Made by a program: the position numbers and the translations under genes. A stretch of 23,059 nucleotides of DNA from Planctomycetaceae bacterium (GTDB lineage Bacteria > Planctomycetota > Planctomycetia > Pirellulales > Pirellulaceae), in the NCBI GenBank assembly GCA_002685655.1, contig NYXM01000028.1, positions 1 to 23,059 on the forward strand, written 5' to 3'. Position 1 is the stretch's first letter. Each line of letters begins with the position of its first letter. Positions 5,625 to 14,902 of this stretch are shown one piece after another. Below the pieces are notes generated by a model. That model made no database searches, had not been told where the DNA came from, and saw only the letters and a program-made list of their open reading frames with translations.

Positions 5625-8222
5625 ATGCCGATACAGCGTTTGTTGATCTTCCTCCTGTTTGCCACAACCGTTGTAAACGGGCCGAAACCAGTTTGGGCCA
5701 CCGAGCCAGATGCACCAATTGCTCTGATTGGGGGTCGCTTGCTAACGCAAACTGATCAAGGCAACCTGACCGGTGACATCGTGATCCACGATGGTAAGAT
5801 CCTCGCCGTGGGGGCCGGAATCGAGATTCCAGCGAACGCTCGGCGGATTGACGTGAACGGCCTCACCGTGACGCCCGGCTTGATCGATGTGCGCAGCACG
5901 CTGTGGCTAACGCCGGCCGCAGCTCGCGAGGCCGCCAGCGATGGTCGGCTCAATGCGCTCGACGGGGTCGATCCTCTCTCGGAAGACTGGCGTGAGGTTG
6001 CCAGGCAGGGTGTGACGGCCGTTTATGTTCAGCCGTCGGGTAATCTTGGCGGTAGCGGCGCGGTCCTGGCGGTGGCACCAAGTGATTCGGTTGACACTTT
6101 GGTCATCCGGTCTGTCGCGGGTGGGCAGGCAACTTTGGGAACAACGGGCACTTCGACGACATCACGCCATCGCTTTACGCAATACGATCGGATAAAGAAG
6201 GCCTTTGATGCCGCCAAAAAATATGGTGAGCAGAAAACAAAGTACGCTGAATACCAGGCCAAGCAAAAGAAGGCCGCAGCCGATGACGCGAAGAAAAAGA
6301 AAGCGGACAGCGCCGACAAGAAAAAAAAGAAGGATGAATCCTCTGCGACCTCTGACAAGGAGAAGAACGACAATAAAGAGAAGAAGCCTGCCGCCGACAC
6401 TGCGGCCGCCAAATCTAAGACCACGTCGTCCACGGTAAAGCCACCGACCAAACCGACGCCGGATCCCGCCAAAGATTTTCTCCTAAGAGTGTTGTCGCGC
6501 GAAGTCCCGCTTCGCATTGAAGCCCACCGCGAAGACGACATCGCGCACGTCTTAAAGTTGGCCGACGAATTCAGTATGCGAATCGTCCTGGAAGGGGCGA
6601 GCTACCCGCGTGCGCAGCTCCAGCAGTTGATCGATCGGCGCACGAATCTGGTACTTGGCCCGATCGTGCAATTGGAAAGCTCGCCCAGCTATCGCAAAGG
6701 CCGAGGCGACGACTGGCTAACTTCGCTCACTTCTGACGGTCTGCGTTGGGCGCTCTCCACGTTTGGCGAACAGCCACGAACATCGCGTCTGCTGCGTGTA
6801 CAGGCAGCGGCGGCGGTGGCGCTGGGCGTCCAGCCGCAGCGCGTCTTGCAAGCGATCACCAGCGACGCCGCAGCGATTCTAGGAGTAGACGATCGGCTGG
6901 GCACGCTTGCCAAAGGCAAGCGTGCCGACGTCGTCGTGTTTGCCGGCGACCCTCTGGACCCTGCCACCCCTGTCAGGCTGACGATCTCCGAGGGCAAGGT
7001 CGTCTACGAGGCCGGCACGGCCACACCAACACCGATCGTTGCAATGGCAGAAGAGCATCTCCCTACATTGTTGCCAGAATCTTACGTGATTAAATCCACT
7101 CGGCTCCTGCGCAAAGGCACGTGGCAGCCAGGACGATTTCTGATGCGCAACGGAAAGATCGTAGCGCTCGCCCCGGATAAGAAACTCCCAATCAGCATTC
7201 CCGTCTACGACCTTGGCGCGGCACCGGTGACGTCGGGGTTGCTCGTTGCCCATGGAAGCCTTAGTGCCACTGCATCCATTGACGATCGAAGCGAGGCGGA
7301 CGCATCCAATATTCAAGCTGCTGACGCCTACGATCCAAGCGACCCGCGCGTCACAAAGCTGCTTGAAGCCGGCTTTCTCCGCGTCGCATTTTCACCCGGT
7401 TCCACCAACGTCGTGGCGGGTGCTGTATGCCAAGTGCGAATTGGTGCAGCCAATCCAGTCCGCGGCAATGTGGTTGCCATGAAATTCGTTCTTTCCGCCA
7501 AGGCGCGAGACGCGGCACGCTATCCCGGCAGCCTGGCGGGGCAGGTCGAGTTGATGCGTGAGGTACTGCAGGCGAAAGGGGTACGGTCCAGGTTATTCGC
7601 ACCTGTCGCCATTGAGCAGGCGTTACTGGATGAAAGAAAGCAACGTATCAAATCCGTTCTGCGCAAACGGACCACCGCACTGTTCGAAGCTAATTCGTCC
7701 GCCGAGATTCGAGCGGCGATTCGACTGGTCGAGCGATTCGAGATTCGTGGCGTGCTGGTAAGTCCCGATGACGTTTCGCCGTTTATCGACGATCTGAAAC
7801 GGCTCGATATCGGCGTTGTCGCCAGACCAGTTCGCACCGGTGACTACGACCGCTACGTCGATGGTTTGGCCAAAGCGTCTACCGCCGGTGTGCACATCGC
7901 CTTCGGATCGACGGCAGACGAAGACGGTCGGATGACGGCTGCGTTAGCGGTCAGCGCCGGTATGTCGCGCGAGGCTGCGCTGAGCGGCCTGACGGCCGGT
8001 GGCGCGAAGCTGCTTGGGATGCCAATTAACAGCTGCGCGCTGGTCGTGGGCGCGCCCGGCGATTTTGTCGTTTGGAACGGTTCGCCGCTAGACCTTCGTT
8101 GCCGCCCAACCAATGTTGTTGTGGATGGCAAGATTGCTTTTGCGACGACAGCACCAGGCGATTCGGAATCCAACCAGCCGGAAGCTGCTTCCTTGGGACA
8201 GGTCAACAGCGAAGGCCCCTAA
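5625..8222 (+). CDS. Exported double-domain amidohydrolase-like protein, metal ligands lost (cluster gene 1)
   Basis: 865 residues with a Sec signal peptide (hydrophobic core about 5-18, likely cleavage after VWA-25). Two COG1228-type amidohydrolase-like domains follow, about 31-465 and 485-850. Domain 1 shows the N-terminal sandwich (IHDGKILAVG), PGLIDV at 84-89, the strand GVTAVYVQP and the C-terminal GTLAKGKRADVVVFAGDPLD. The HxH expected after PGLID is replaced by RST (90-92), the later His by Glu, and no Asp is seen on the last strand. Domain 2 is further decayed: the PG-D-HxH motif is not recognisable, though FSPGSTNVVAGA and the GAPGDFVVWNGSPLD tail remain. Residues 188-282 form a very Lys/Ala/Asp-rich linker inside domain 1. 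Likely a non-catalytic exported paralogue. First gene of a seven-gene same-strand run; 27 bp separate it from gene 2. Confidence 0.9.
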   Translation: MPIQRLLIFLLFATTVVNGPKPVWATEPDAPIALIGGRLLTQTDQGNLTGDIVIHDGKILAVGAGIEIPANARRIDVNGLTVTPGLIDVRSTLWLTPAAAREAASDGRLNALDGVDPLSEDWREVARQGVTAVYVQPSGNLGGSGAVLAVAPSDSVDTLVIRSVAGGQATLGTTGTSTTSRHRFTQYDRIKKAFDAAKKYGEQKTKYAEYQAKQKKAAADDAKKKKADSADKKKKKDESSATSDKEKNDNKEKKPAADTAAAKSKTTSSTVKPPTKPTPDPAKDFLLRVLSREVPLRIEAHREDDIAHVLKLADEFSMRIVLEGASYPRAQLQQLIDRRTNLVLGPIVQLESSPSYRKGRGDDWLTSLTSDGLRWALSTFGEQPRTSRLLRVQAAAAVALGVQPQRVLQAITSDAAAILGVDDRLGTLAKGKRADVVVFAGDPLDPATPVRLTISEGKVVYEAGTATPTPIVAMAEEHLPTLLPESYVIKSTRLLRKGTWQPGRFLMRNGKIVALAPDKKLPISIPVYDLGAAPVTSGLLVAHGSLSATASIDDRSEADASNIQAADAYDPSDPRVTKLLEAGFLRVAFSPGSTNVVAGAVCQVRIGAANPVRGNVVAMKFVLSAKARDAARYPGSLAGQVELMREVLQAKGVRSRLFAPVAIEQALLDERKQRIKSVLRKRTTALFEANSSAEIRAAIRLVERFEIRGVLVSPDDVSPFIDDLKRLDIGVVARPVRTGDYDRYVDGLAKASTAGVHIAFGSTADEDGRMTAALAVSAGMSREAALSGLTAGGAKLLGMPINSCALVVGAPGDFVVWNGSPLDLRCRPTNVVVDGKIAFATTAPGDSESNQPEAASLGQVNSEGP

Positions 8223-8249
8223 TATGTTGCATCCGCGAAAGCATGGCAC

Positions 8250-9413
8250 ATGAAACGTATCGTCATCACATTTTTGATCACGTTGTTCTGCAGCGGCAGC
8301 GTCGCGCCGGCAAACGACGTGCTGCTGAAGGCCACCAAGGCGATCACGCTTGACGGGCCTCCAATTGAGCCGGCGGCCATCCTAGTCCACGATGGCAAGA
8401 TCAAACAGATCGCGCAAACCATCGATGTGGCCGGCGATGTCAAGGTTGTCGATCTGGGTGAGGCCGTAGTCGTGCCCGGCTTCGTGAATGCCTACAGCCA
8501 GCTCGGAATCACGGGCGGCAGCTCAGAATTGACACGGGAAATCACACCCGATTTTGATGTGCAATCGGCCATCGACTGGGAATCGCGCGGGTTCCGTGAA
8601 ACGCTGGACGCGGGCGTCACGACGGTCGGCATTTCACCCGGCACGGACAATGTCGTCGCGGGAATCTCGTTGGCGGTAAAGACGGCCGGTGACGATGTGG
8701 ATCAGCGTGTCGTCAAACATGATACCGGCCTGGTGATCACGCTGGCCTCCGATCCACGCAGCCGCAACCGCGCACGTTCCCGGCCGGATTCCATCTACGT
8801 CAGGCAACCCACCAACCGCATGGGCGTCGTGTGGATGCTTCGCAGTACGCTGCAGGGTGTAGAGGGCAAAGCGGATTCGGCTGGTGTGCTGGCGGAAGCC
8901 TTGAGTGGAAAACGCCGCATTTATTGTGTGAGTCGCACGCATTTCGACATTGAGACCGTACTGCGCGTGGCCGAGGAGTTTGATTTTTCTCCCGTGATTG
9001 TCGGCGGCGAGGAATCGTATCAACTGGCCTCGTTGTTGGCTGAGAAAAAACTGCCGGTCATTCTGGGCCCACTCCGGACGACGTTGTCTGCTGGTGCCGA
9101 AGGAACCGAACCTGCATGGAATCGCGCCGGTGTACTGCACCAGGCAGGTGTTGTCATTGCAATGTCCGGTCCAGACTTGCTCGAGCAAGCGCGCTTTGCC
9201 GTCCGCTTCGGTTTGCCGGAAGATTCTGCGCTACGTGCGATCACGATCGAACCCGCCAAGCTGCTCGGTATCGAAGATCGCGTTGGATCGCTGGCTGTCG
9301 GCCGGGATGCTAATCTGGTTGTGCTTAGCGGCGATCCCTTTGAATTCACCACAGACGTTCAAGCCGTCATCGTCGACGGTACGCTCATCGATGAAGAAGA
9401 TAAAGAAGAATAG
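8250..9413 (+). CDS. Exported amidohydrolase-like protein, metal ligands lost (cluster gene 2)
   Basis: 387 residues with a short signal peptide ([16 protein letters not shown], probable cleavage after APA-21). One amidohydrolase-like domain covers the rest: [24 protein letters not shown] (75-86), [23 protein letters not shown], and the tail [20 protein letters not shown]. The expected HxH reads YSQ, the Asp before it is Asn, and the later ligands (HTQ and DHG in gene 5) read Ser and Gly-Gly here. The strand-8 segment MSGPD keeps an Asp, but displaced by one position. It lacks the long Lys-rich insert of genes 1 and 4. The ATG at 8250 has no strong ribosome-binding site, so translation may depend on coupling to gene 1. 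Catalysis is unlikely. Confidence 0.9.
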   Translation: MKRIVITFLITLFCSGSVAPANDVLLKATKAITLDGPPIEPAAILVHDGKIKQIAQTIDVAGDVKVVDLGEAVVVPGFVNAYSQLGITGGSSELTREITPDFDVQSAIDWESRGFRETLDAGVTTVGISPGTDNVVAGISLAVKTAGDDVDQRVVKHDTGLVITLASDPRSRNRARSRPDSIYVRQPTNRMGVVWMLRSTLQGVEGKADSAGVLAEALSGKRRIYCVSRTHFDIETVLRVAEEFDFSPVIVGGEESYQLASLLAEKKLPVILGPLRTTLSAGAEGTEPAWNRAGVLHQAGVVIAMSGPDLLEQARFAVRFGLPEDSALRAITIEPAKLLGIEDRVGSLAVGRDANLVVLSGDPFEFTTDVQAVIVDGTLIDEEDKEE

Positions 9414-9423
9414 GCCTCGAGCG

Positions 9424-10725
9424 ATGATGAATTTGCGACTAGCTTCCCAGACGATCATGTTGGTCCTGTTGACCACACCCTTCTCCTCCGCACAACAGCT
9501 GGCGATCAAGGCCGGCCGTGTGATCCCAATTGTGGGCGACGTGATCGAAGATGGTGTTATTCTGATCCGTGACGGGAAGATCGTCGAAGTTGGTAAGGAC
9601 TTGGCGATCCCAATCGAGGCCAAGGTGATTGATGCTGCGGGAAAAACCGTATTGCCTGGTTTTGTCGACGTGCACAATCCCAGTGGCATGTCTCAAGCAA
9701 ACGAACGTAATCAGAACGTACCGTTCTTGTCCGTGATCGACTCGATCGATCCCAGCCGCACATACTTCGAGGAATCTCGGCGAAATGGTGTAACGACCGT
9801 GGCCGTCGTACCCGGCAATAGCACGATGATCGGAGGCCAGGCCGCCGTGATAAAGACTGCTGGTCGCTATGTCGACGACATGATCCTCAAACGGCATGCC
9901 GGCATCAAGATCTCGCTCAGCCCCAGCTCGGGGGCCAGCCGGATGAGCCATCTGGCAAGCCTCCGCAAGGAATTTGAAAAAGCGCAGCGGGCCATCAAAG
10001 CGGTCGACGATGCGCCGAAAGACAAAGCCGACGATGCAGCTTCAAAAGACACAAGTAAGCCGGCGGACGCTACGTCAGCTACGGCATCATCCACGACGCC
10101 GACCACAACCAGCGCTGACCAACAGTTGTCGGCGATGAAGGCGTTGCTGCGAGGCGAGATGTCGGCCTTCGTCTATTGCGCCAACGCCATGGATGTGGTG
10201 CAAGCGCTCAGCCTGACGAAACAGTACAAACTCAAAACGATGCTCGTACTGGGACAGGAATGTTACCGAGCAGCGGACCAGATTGCAGCCAGCAAACTGC
10301 CGGTCATATTGAGCGATACGTTAGTGTTTTGGAAGACCGACCCGCGCACCGGCGACGATGAGAAGATTGTTCTGCCGAAGATCTACCACGACAAGAAGGT
10401 CCCAGTCACGTTCCTGGTCAGCGAGTCCAGCCGCCCGACGCTGGGTAGCCGCTATTTGTGGTACCAGGCGGCGACGGCCGTAAAATACGGCGTGTCCGTT
10501 GACGAAGCCCTGAAAGCGATCACCCTTCGGCCTGCTGAGATTCTAGGTGTGGACGAGTTTGTGGGCTCGATCGAACCTGGCAAAGATGCCGATCTGGTAA
10601 TTCTCAGCGGCGATCCACTAAAACTGAAGACCTGGGTTGAAACAACCATCGTGGGAGGAAAGATTGTTTACGAACGCGAGAAAGACACAAAACTACGCGG
10701 GTTGCTTGCCCCAAAGACAGAATGA
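9424..10725 (+). CDS. Exported amidohydrolase-like protein, one ligand His retained (cluster gene 3)
   Basis: 433 residues starting at ATGATG, 10 bp after gene 2; the longer open frame upstream overlaps gene 2 and is rejected. The signal peptide (about 1-23) has a typical SSA/QQ cleavage site. The domain shows [24 protein letters not shown] (77-88), [17 protein letters not shown], and the tail [18 protein letters not shown]. Of HxH only the first His (H84) remains; the second position is Pro. The later His positions read Tyr (FVYCAN) and Gly-Gln (LVLGQE), and the strand-8 Asp is absent (LVSESS). A flexible insert at about 181-235 is Lys/Asp-rich and then Ser/Thr-rich, at the same place as the linkers of genes 1 and 4. 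Probably inactive or strongly altered. A long hairpin follows directly after its stop codon. Confidence 0.9.
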   Translation: MMNLRLASQTIMLVLLTTPFSSAQQLAIKAGRVIPIVGDVIEDGVILIRDGKIVEVGKDLAIPIEAKVIDAAGKTVLPGFVDVHNPSGMSQANERNQNVPFLSVIDSIDPSRTYFEESRRNGVTTVAVVPGNSTMIGGQAAVIKTAGRYVDDMILKRHAGIKISLSPSSGASRMSHLASLRKEFEKAQRAIKAVDDAPKDKADDAASKDTSKPADATSATASSTTPTTTSADQQLSAMKALLRGEMSAFVYCANAMDVVQALSLTKQYKLKTMLVLGQECYRAADQIAASKLPVILSDTLVFWKTDPRTGDDEKIVLPKIYHDKKVPVTFLVSESSRPTLGSRYLWYQAATAVKYGVSVDEALKAITLRPAEILGVDEFVGSIEPGKDADLVILSGDPLKLKTWVETTIVGGKIVYEREKDTKLRGLLAPKTE

Positions 10726-10726
10726 C

Positions 10727-10816
10727 GCGTAAAGGGGGTCGGGAGTCTTTTTCGGATTACAGCCCGCAAGCTTGTGATAGGACTTCGACCGAAAAAGACT
10801 CCCGGCCCCTTTACGC
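10727..10816. repeat. Long REP-like inverted repeat between cluster genes 3 and 4
   Basis: Arm 10727-10755 begins GCGTAAAGGGGGTCGGGAG and ends GTCTTTTTCGG. Arm 10789-10816 is its reverse complement apart from one extra base and one mismatch. The 33-nt loop is unremarkable. It starts 1 bp after the gene 3 stop and ends 48 bp before gene 4, so it lies inside the presumed operon. It has no T-run after the distal arm, so read-through with attenuation or RNA processing is possible. A dispersed genomic repeat is equally plausible. Confidence 0.75.
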
Positions 10817-10864
10817 CTTTCAGCAAATAAGTGACGGCAACGAATCGAGAACCAGAAGACAAGC

Positions 10865-13534
10865 ATGAATCGTAATCAAGTTTATCCATGGTCGCGGGCT
10901 GGACTTTGCTGTCTCGCGATGCTGATTTGGTGGAGCACGGTGCCACGCGTTGAAGCCGCTCCGGTGGAAGCGTACACGGCCAGGAGGATCTGGACCGGCG
11001 GTGATCTGATCGTGTCTCGCGGCGTATTGTTGGTCAGTGACGGCAAGGTGATCAAAGTTGGACGTCGGGCGGACATTCAGATTCCCACCGATGCCCTGAT
11101 CCACGATCTTGGTGAAGCGGTAATCATTCCCGGATTGGTGATCGCAGAAACGGGACTTGCCACAGGCAGTCGAGATGGGAACGAAACGATTGCCCCCGCG
11201 CAGTTGGCAATTGATGGATTCGATTTCTTTGCCGACTTCGACAATCTGTTGGCCGGTGGTGTGACCACGGTGCAGATCTCGCCGGGCAGCAATCGGCTGG
11301 TTCCCGGACAAGGCGCGGTTGTCAAGCTGATGGGAAATTCGATTGACCAGCGGACATTGGCTAGAACTGAAAGCTTGCGCGTGCTGCTAAGTTCTAGTTC
11401 ACGCAATCCGCCGACGATTTTCCGGCCGCCCGTCGGTGCCGTTTCAGTCGATCGCCCACTTGATCCTACCCGCCCTCAGCTTGGCCGTAGTCTGGCATCA
11501 GCCGTTTCCGGTCTGCGAGCAATGTTCCGTGCGGCGGAGCAACACGTGCCTGGAGCAACTGAGGATGTTGCCGCGGATTTGCTGTTGGGAACGATTGCTG
11601 ACTATCGAGAAAACGAAGGCACTGTCCGCATCACGGCGTCGCAGGGCGCCGAGGTTCGTGCCGCTATCGCCTTGGCTAAAGAGTTTGGTCTAAGAATCCT
11701 GTTAGTCGATCCGGTCGACCTGAACTCATTCGGTAGTCGCCTGGCAGCTCTATCCCCGACGGTGCGGGGTGTCATTCTAAACACGACGATTCGGCCGGGT
11801 CGTATCGGCAGCCCACCTGTTCCGGACAAGCAACAGCCAGCAGCGCCGTTGCCCTGGGAAAACGCTCGCAAGCTTGTCGATGCCGGGATGAAAGTCGGGC
11901 TTCGCGCCGCGTCCGATAGCGACCTGAAAGAGATCTTGTTTCTGGCAGGGCTCTTTCAACAGGGTGGGTTATCACAGCGCGAAGTGCTGCGAATGTTGAC
12001 GCAATGGCCCGCCGAAATGCTGGGTGTCGAGGATCGGGTTGGCACCCTGGAAGAAGGAAAAGACGCTGATTTTGTGATCTTGAGCGGCCAGCCGTTTCAT
12101 ACGCGCACCCAAGTTCTGGCAACGTACATCGGCGGCCGGCGCCGGTTTGATCGCACCACTTCCGAGAAAGCAACGTTAGTTCGCGGGGCGGCGGTCTACG
12201 ATGGAACCGGCCGTGTCATTGACGGCGGATCGGTGTTGGTACATGGCAAGCTAATCCGCGGTGTGGGCAGCGATGTGTCGGCACCGTTGGACGCCGAAGT
12301 GCGACACTTTGCTGACGGCGTGATCGTGCCCGGCTTCATCGATCTACATACGGGTCTTGGCATTGGAGGCCCGCTATCCGGCACGATTTCGCTGCAAACC
12401 AAACTGGGAGAGCAACTCTACTCCGGCGATCCGGCCGTCGCCGTGGCGCGACAAGGTGGCGTCACCACCGTGCTATTCGGTTCAACAAGCTCGTCGCCGA
12501 CGCCCCTGGTGGCGTTCAAATTGGGCGAGACACTGCGTGTGCTCAAAGACCCCGCTGCCCTGCGGTTCAAGATTGAAGGCAACTTGACGAGTATCATACC
12601 CGCGCTAAAACGGTCGCTTACGCAGGCCAAAGCGTACGTCGATTCTTGGACTCGCTACGAAGAACAGTACAAGGCGTACCAGAAACAGATGAAGGAGTAC
12701 GAGGCCGCCTTGGCGAAATACAATGCCGCCAAGAAAGCCGCGGAAGCCAAAGCTGCAGCCGAGGCGGCCAAGAAAGAAAAAGCGGAAAAGGAAAAGAAGA
12801 CAACAAGCAAGGACGGCGAAAAAACAGACGACACCAAAAAGGCGAGTACGGCCACGGGCAGCGAAGACGAAAAAGCCAAAGACGAAAAGACCGAGGACAA
12901 GAAAGCGGAGGAAAAGAAAGCCACACCGGCGGCCAGCGAACTGAAGGAACCAGTCAAACCGAAGGAGCCGACGAAGCCCAAGTCGTCGGCGAGTCTGGAA
13001 CCGTATCGAGCGCTGTTTGCGGGCGAGATCCCCGCCCTGGTGGAAGCGAACCAAGCCAACGAATTACGCGAGGCAATCAAGCTGTTGCGCGACGAGTTTA
13101 AGTTGCGAGTCATTTTTACAGGTGCCGACGACGCGATGCGCGTGGCCGATTTGTTGGCCGAGAAAGAGGTGGGCGTCGCCGTCGGACCAACGCTGGTCAG
13201 AACTGTGGATCGAGAATTGGTGAATCTGCCACAGCTGTTGTCAAACCGCCAGATTCCATTCGCCTTTCGGTCTCAGGCTACCACGGGCGTCAAATCGCTT
13301 CCCTTGGCCGTTACCTATTCCGTGCGGAAGGGGCTGGCTGCAAATGACGCCTTGACCGGCCTCTCTTTCGGCGCGGCACGGTTGCTGTCGCTCGAGCAAC
13401 AGCTCGGTTCGATCGCCGTTGGAAAGGACGCGGATCTGGTTGTGCTGAGCGGTCCACCGTTTGAGTTGTCTAGCCGTGTCCTGGCCGTGATGATTGACGG
13501 TCAGTGGGTCTACGAAAAGGAGCAAGATCGGTGA
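10865..13534 (+). CDS. Exported double-domain amidohydrolase-like protein with long Lys-rich coiled linker (cluster gene 4)
   Basis: 889 residues with a signal peptide (about 1-31, cleavage near VEA/AP). Domain 1 (about 35-430) has VSDGKVIKVG, IPGLVIAETGLA in place of PGLVDxHxH, GVTTVQISPGSNRLVPGQG and GTLEEGKDADFVILSGQP. Domain 2 (about 437-885) has VLVHGKLIRGVG, VPGFIDLHTG (488-497, only H495 of HxH left), GVTTVLFGS and GSIAVGKDADLVVLSGPPFE. In both, the later ligand positions are non-His (Thr or Glu) and strand 8 has no catalytic Asp. Residues about 584-712 are a charged Lys/Ala/Glu segment beginning with a heptad-like stretch rich in Tyr, Gln and Lys, then low-complexity KEKAEKEKK repeats: a coiled coil followed by a flexible arm. 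Its stop codon overlaps the GTG start of gene 5, so the two are translationally coupled. Confidence 0.9.
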   Translation: MNRNQVYPWSRAGLCCLAMLIWWSTVPRVEAAPVEAYTARRIWTGGDLIVSRGVLLVSDGKVIKVGRRADIQIPTDALIHDLGEAVIIPGLVIAETGLATGSRDGNETIAPAQLAIDGFDFFADFDNLLAGGVTTVQISPGSNRLVPGQGAVVKLMGNSIDQRTLARTESLRVLLSSSSRNPPTIFRPPVGAVSVDRPLDPTRPQLGRSLASAVSGLRAMFRAAEQHVPGATEDVAADLLLGTIADYRENEGTVRITASQGAEVRAAIALAKEFGLRILLVDPVDLNSFGSRLAALSPTVRGVILNTTIRPGRIGSPPVPDKQQPAAPLPWENARKLVDAGMKVGLRAASDSDLKEILFLAGLFQQGGLSQREVLRMLTQWPAEMLGVEDRVGTLEEGKDADFVILSGQPFHTRTQVLATYIGGRRRFDRTTSEKATLVRGAAVYDGTGRVIDGGSVLVHGKLIRGVGSDVSAPLDAEVRHFADGVIVPGFIDLHTGLGIGGPLSGTISLQTKLGEQLYSGDPAVAVARQGGVTTVLFGSTSSSPTPLVAFKLGETLRVLKDPAALRFKIEGNLTSIIPALKRSLTQAKAYVDSWTRYEEQYKAYQKQMKEYEAALAKYNAAKKAAEAKAAAEAAKKEKAEKEKKTTSKDGEKTDDTKKASTATGSEDEKAKDEKTEDKKAEEKKATPAASELKEPVKPKEPTKPKSSASLEPYRALFAGEIPALVEANQANELREAIKLLRDEFKLRVIFTGADDAMRVADLLAEKEVGVAVGPTLVRTVDRELVNLPQLLSNRQIPFAFRSQATTGVKSLPLAVTYSVRKGLAANDALTGLSFGAARLLSLEQQLGSIAVGKDADLVVLSGPPFELSSRVLAVMIDGQWVYEKEQDR
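13517..13522 (+). promoter_or_regulatory. Shine-Dalgarno site fixing the GTG start of cluster gene 5
   Basis: AAGGAG, 8 nt before the GTG at 13531 and inside the end of gene 4. It is the strongest ribosome-binding site in the cluster. It supports the GTG over the in-frame ATG at 13504, which would lie upstream of this site. Confidence 0.75.
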
Positions 13535-14808
13535 TCAATCGAGACGGTGCTTTGAAACGGCTCTTGAGCTTGCCCCTGGCGGTACTCTGTGTGCAGCTGG
13601 CTGCGGCGGCAGAGTCCACGCCAGGTGAAGCGCCTGCGAAAGAATCGCGGATTGCGATTCGCGCCGGCAAAGTCATTACCTGCGCGGGAAATCCGATCGT
13701 GGGCGGCGTGATCCTGGTTGCCGATGGCCGGATCACAGCAATTGGCCCGTCGAGCGAGATTGAGATCCCGGACGATTACACAGTGCTCGATCACAGCGAC
13801 AAGTTCGCCATGCCCGGGCTAGTCGACGCCCACAGCCACGTTGGTGGATCTCTCGGCGACATCAATGAAATGGTCTATCAAACCAATCCGGAACTACGGG
13901 TTTGGGACCAGATCGTCCCCAACAACGACCGTCTGAAAGTGGCAGTCGCCGGGGGTGTGACGACGGTCTGCTACATTCCAGGCAGCGGCACGAACATGGG
14001 CGGCTGGGGGGCGCTGATGAAGACCGGGCCTGGCAAATTAAAGGATGTATTGATCCGAGCTCCCGGCGTGCTGAAAATCGCGCAATCAGGCAACCCAGAA
14101 CGCCGCAACGGCGAAGTTGGTTCGGGACGGATGGGGATGAATCACGTAATCCGCGAACAGTTGCGCGAAGGAATGCTGTATGTGCGCCAATGGGACGACT
14201 TTGAAGCCGGCCGGCGCACTCAGGAGCCTCGTCTGAATCTGCGACTGGAGTATTTCAAACCACTCTTTCGCCGCGAGATTCCTGTCGTGGTTCACACACA
14301 GGCCTATCAAGTCATTCAGTCCACGTTGCGGATTCTGCATGACGAAATGAAGCTCAAGGTGGTAATCGACCATGGCACGTTTGATAGTTACAAACTATCG
14401 GCAGAGATCATCAAACGTAACATCCCCGTCATGGCCGGCCCCCGTGGATTTCGGCTCGAACCGGAAAATGGACAAATCACCGGCATCGTGGCGGAATTCT
14501 ATCGACGCGGTGTCGTGAATCTGGGCATTAACACAGACGCCCCCGTGATTCCACAAGAGGAGCTGTTCTTCCAGGCGGCCATGGCCGTTCGTTACGGATG
14601 GACTGAGGAAAGAGCGATTCACGGTCTGACAATCGAACCGGCTAAAGCACTCATGATCGATCATCGCGTTGGTTCTCTAGAGAAGGGCAAGGATGCCGAC
14701 ATCCTCATTACAACCGGGTCGATTTTGGATCCACGCAATTACGTCGCGGTCGTTTTGATTGATGGTAAAGTCGCCTACGACGTCGCCACGGACCGCAGAA
14801 GGTTTTGA
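13531..14808 (+). CDS. Exported amidohydrolase with intact metal-binding site (cluster gene 5, the likely active enzyme)
   Basis: 425 residues. GTG start with a 4-bp GTGA overlap with gene 4 and AAGGAG 8 nt upstream; a signal peptide follows (KRLLSLPLAVLCVQLAAAA). This is the only cluster member with every expected metal/catalytic residue in place: H101 and H103 in MPGLVDAHSHVGG, H255 in VVVHTQAY, H281 in VVIDHGTFD and D336 in GINTDAPV. The tail GSLEKGKDADILITTG closes the domain. COG1228-type enzymes are metal-dependent hydrolases of cyclic amides, peptides or related bonds (imidazolonepropionase, prolidases and others); the substrate cannot be read from the sequence. It has no Lys-rich insert, and the middle segment (about 165-245) is replaced by an unrelated stretch with NPERRNGEVGSGRMGMN. 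Exported, so it acts outside the cytoplasm, presumably alongside its neighbours. Confidence 0.92.
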   Translation: MINRDGALKRLLSLPLAVLCVQLAAAAESTPGEAPAKESRIAIRAGKVITCAGNPIVGGVILVADGRITAIGPSSEIEIPDDYTVLDHSDKFAMPGLVDAHSHVGGSLGDINEMVYQTNPELRVWDQIVPNNDRLKVAVAGGVTTVCYIPGSGTNMGGWGALMKTGPGKLKDVLIRAPGVLKIAQSGNPERRNGEVGSGRMGMNHVIREQLREGMLYVRQWDDFEAGRRTQEPRLNLRLEYFKPLFRREIPVVVHTQAYQVIQSTLRILHDEMKLKVVIDHGTFDSYKLSAEIIKRNIPVMAGPRGFRLEPENGQITGIVAEFYRRGVVNLGINTDAPVIPQEELFFQAAMAVRYGWTEERAIHGLTIEPAKALMIDHRVGSLEKGKDADILITTGSILDPRNYVAVVLIDGKVAYDVATDRRRF

Positions 14809-14902
14809 CCAACGGCGGCAACGTCCGCTAGAGACAAGCAACACACACGCCGTTTATGATGACAGTCACCGACTTTCAAGTCAGTCGCAGGATGAGACGC
14901 AC

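Noticed and set aside
6029..6541. Antisense frame with Phe-rich runs opposite the gene 1 linker
   Set aside because: Same cause: the complement of Lys codons mimics membrane helices.
8260..8320. Possible lipobox in the gene 2 signal (ITLFCSG)
   Set aside because: The residue before Cys is Phe and the -3 position does not fit a lipobox; a standard signal peptidase I site after APA is better.
12605..13113. Antisense open frames opposite the Lys-rich arm of gene 4, rich in Phe/Leu/Ser
   Set aside because: The hydrophobic composition is the complement of AAG/GAA-rich codons; no start context or family resemblance. They are shadows of the real gene.
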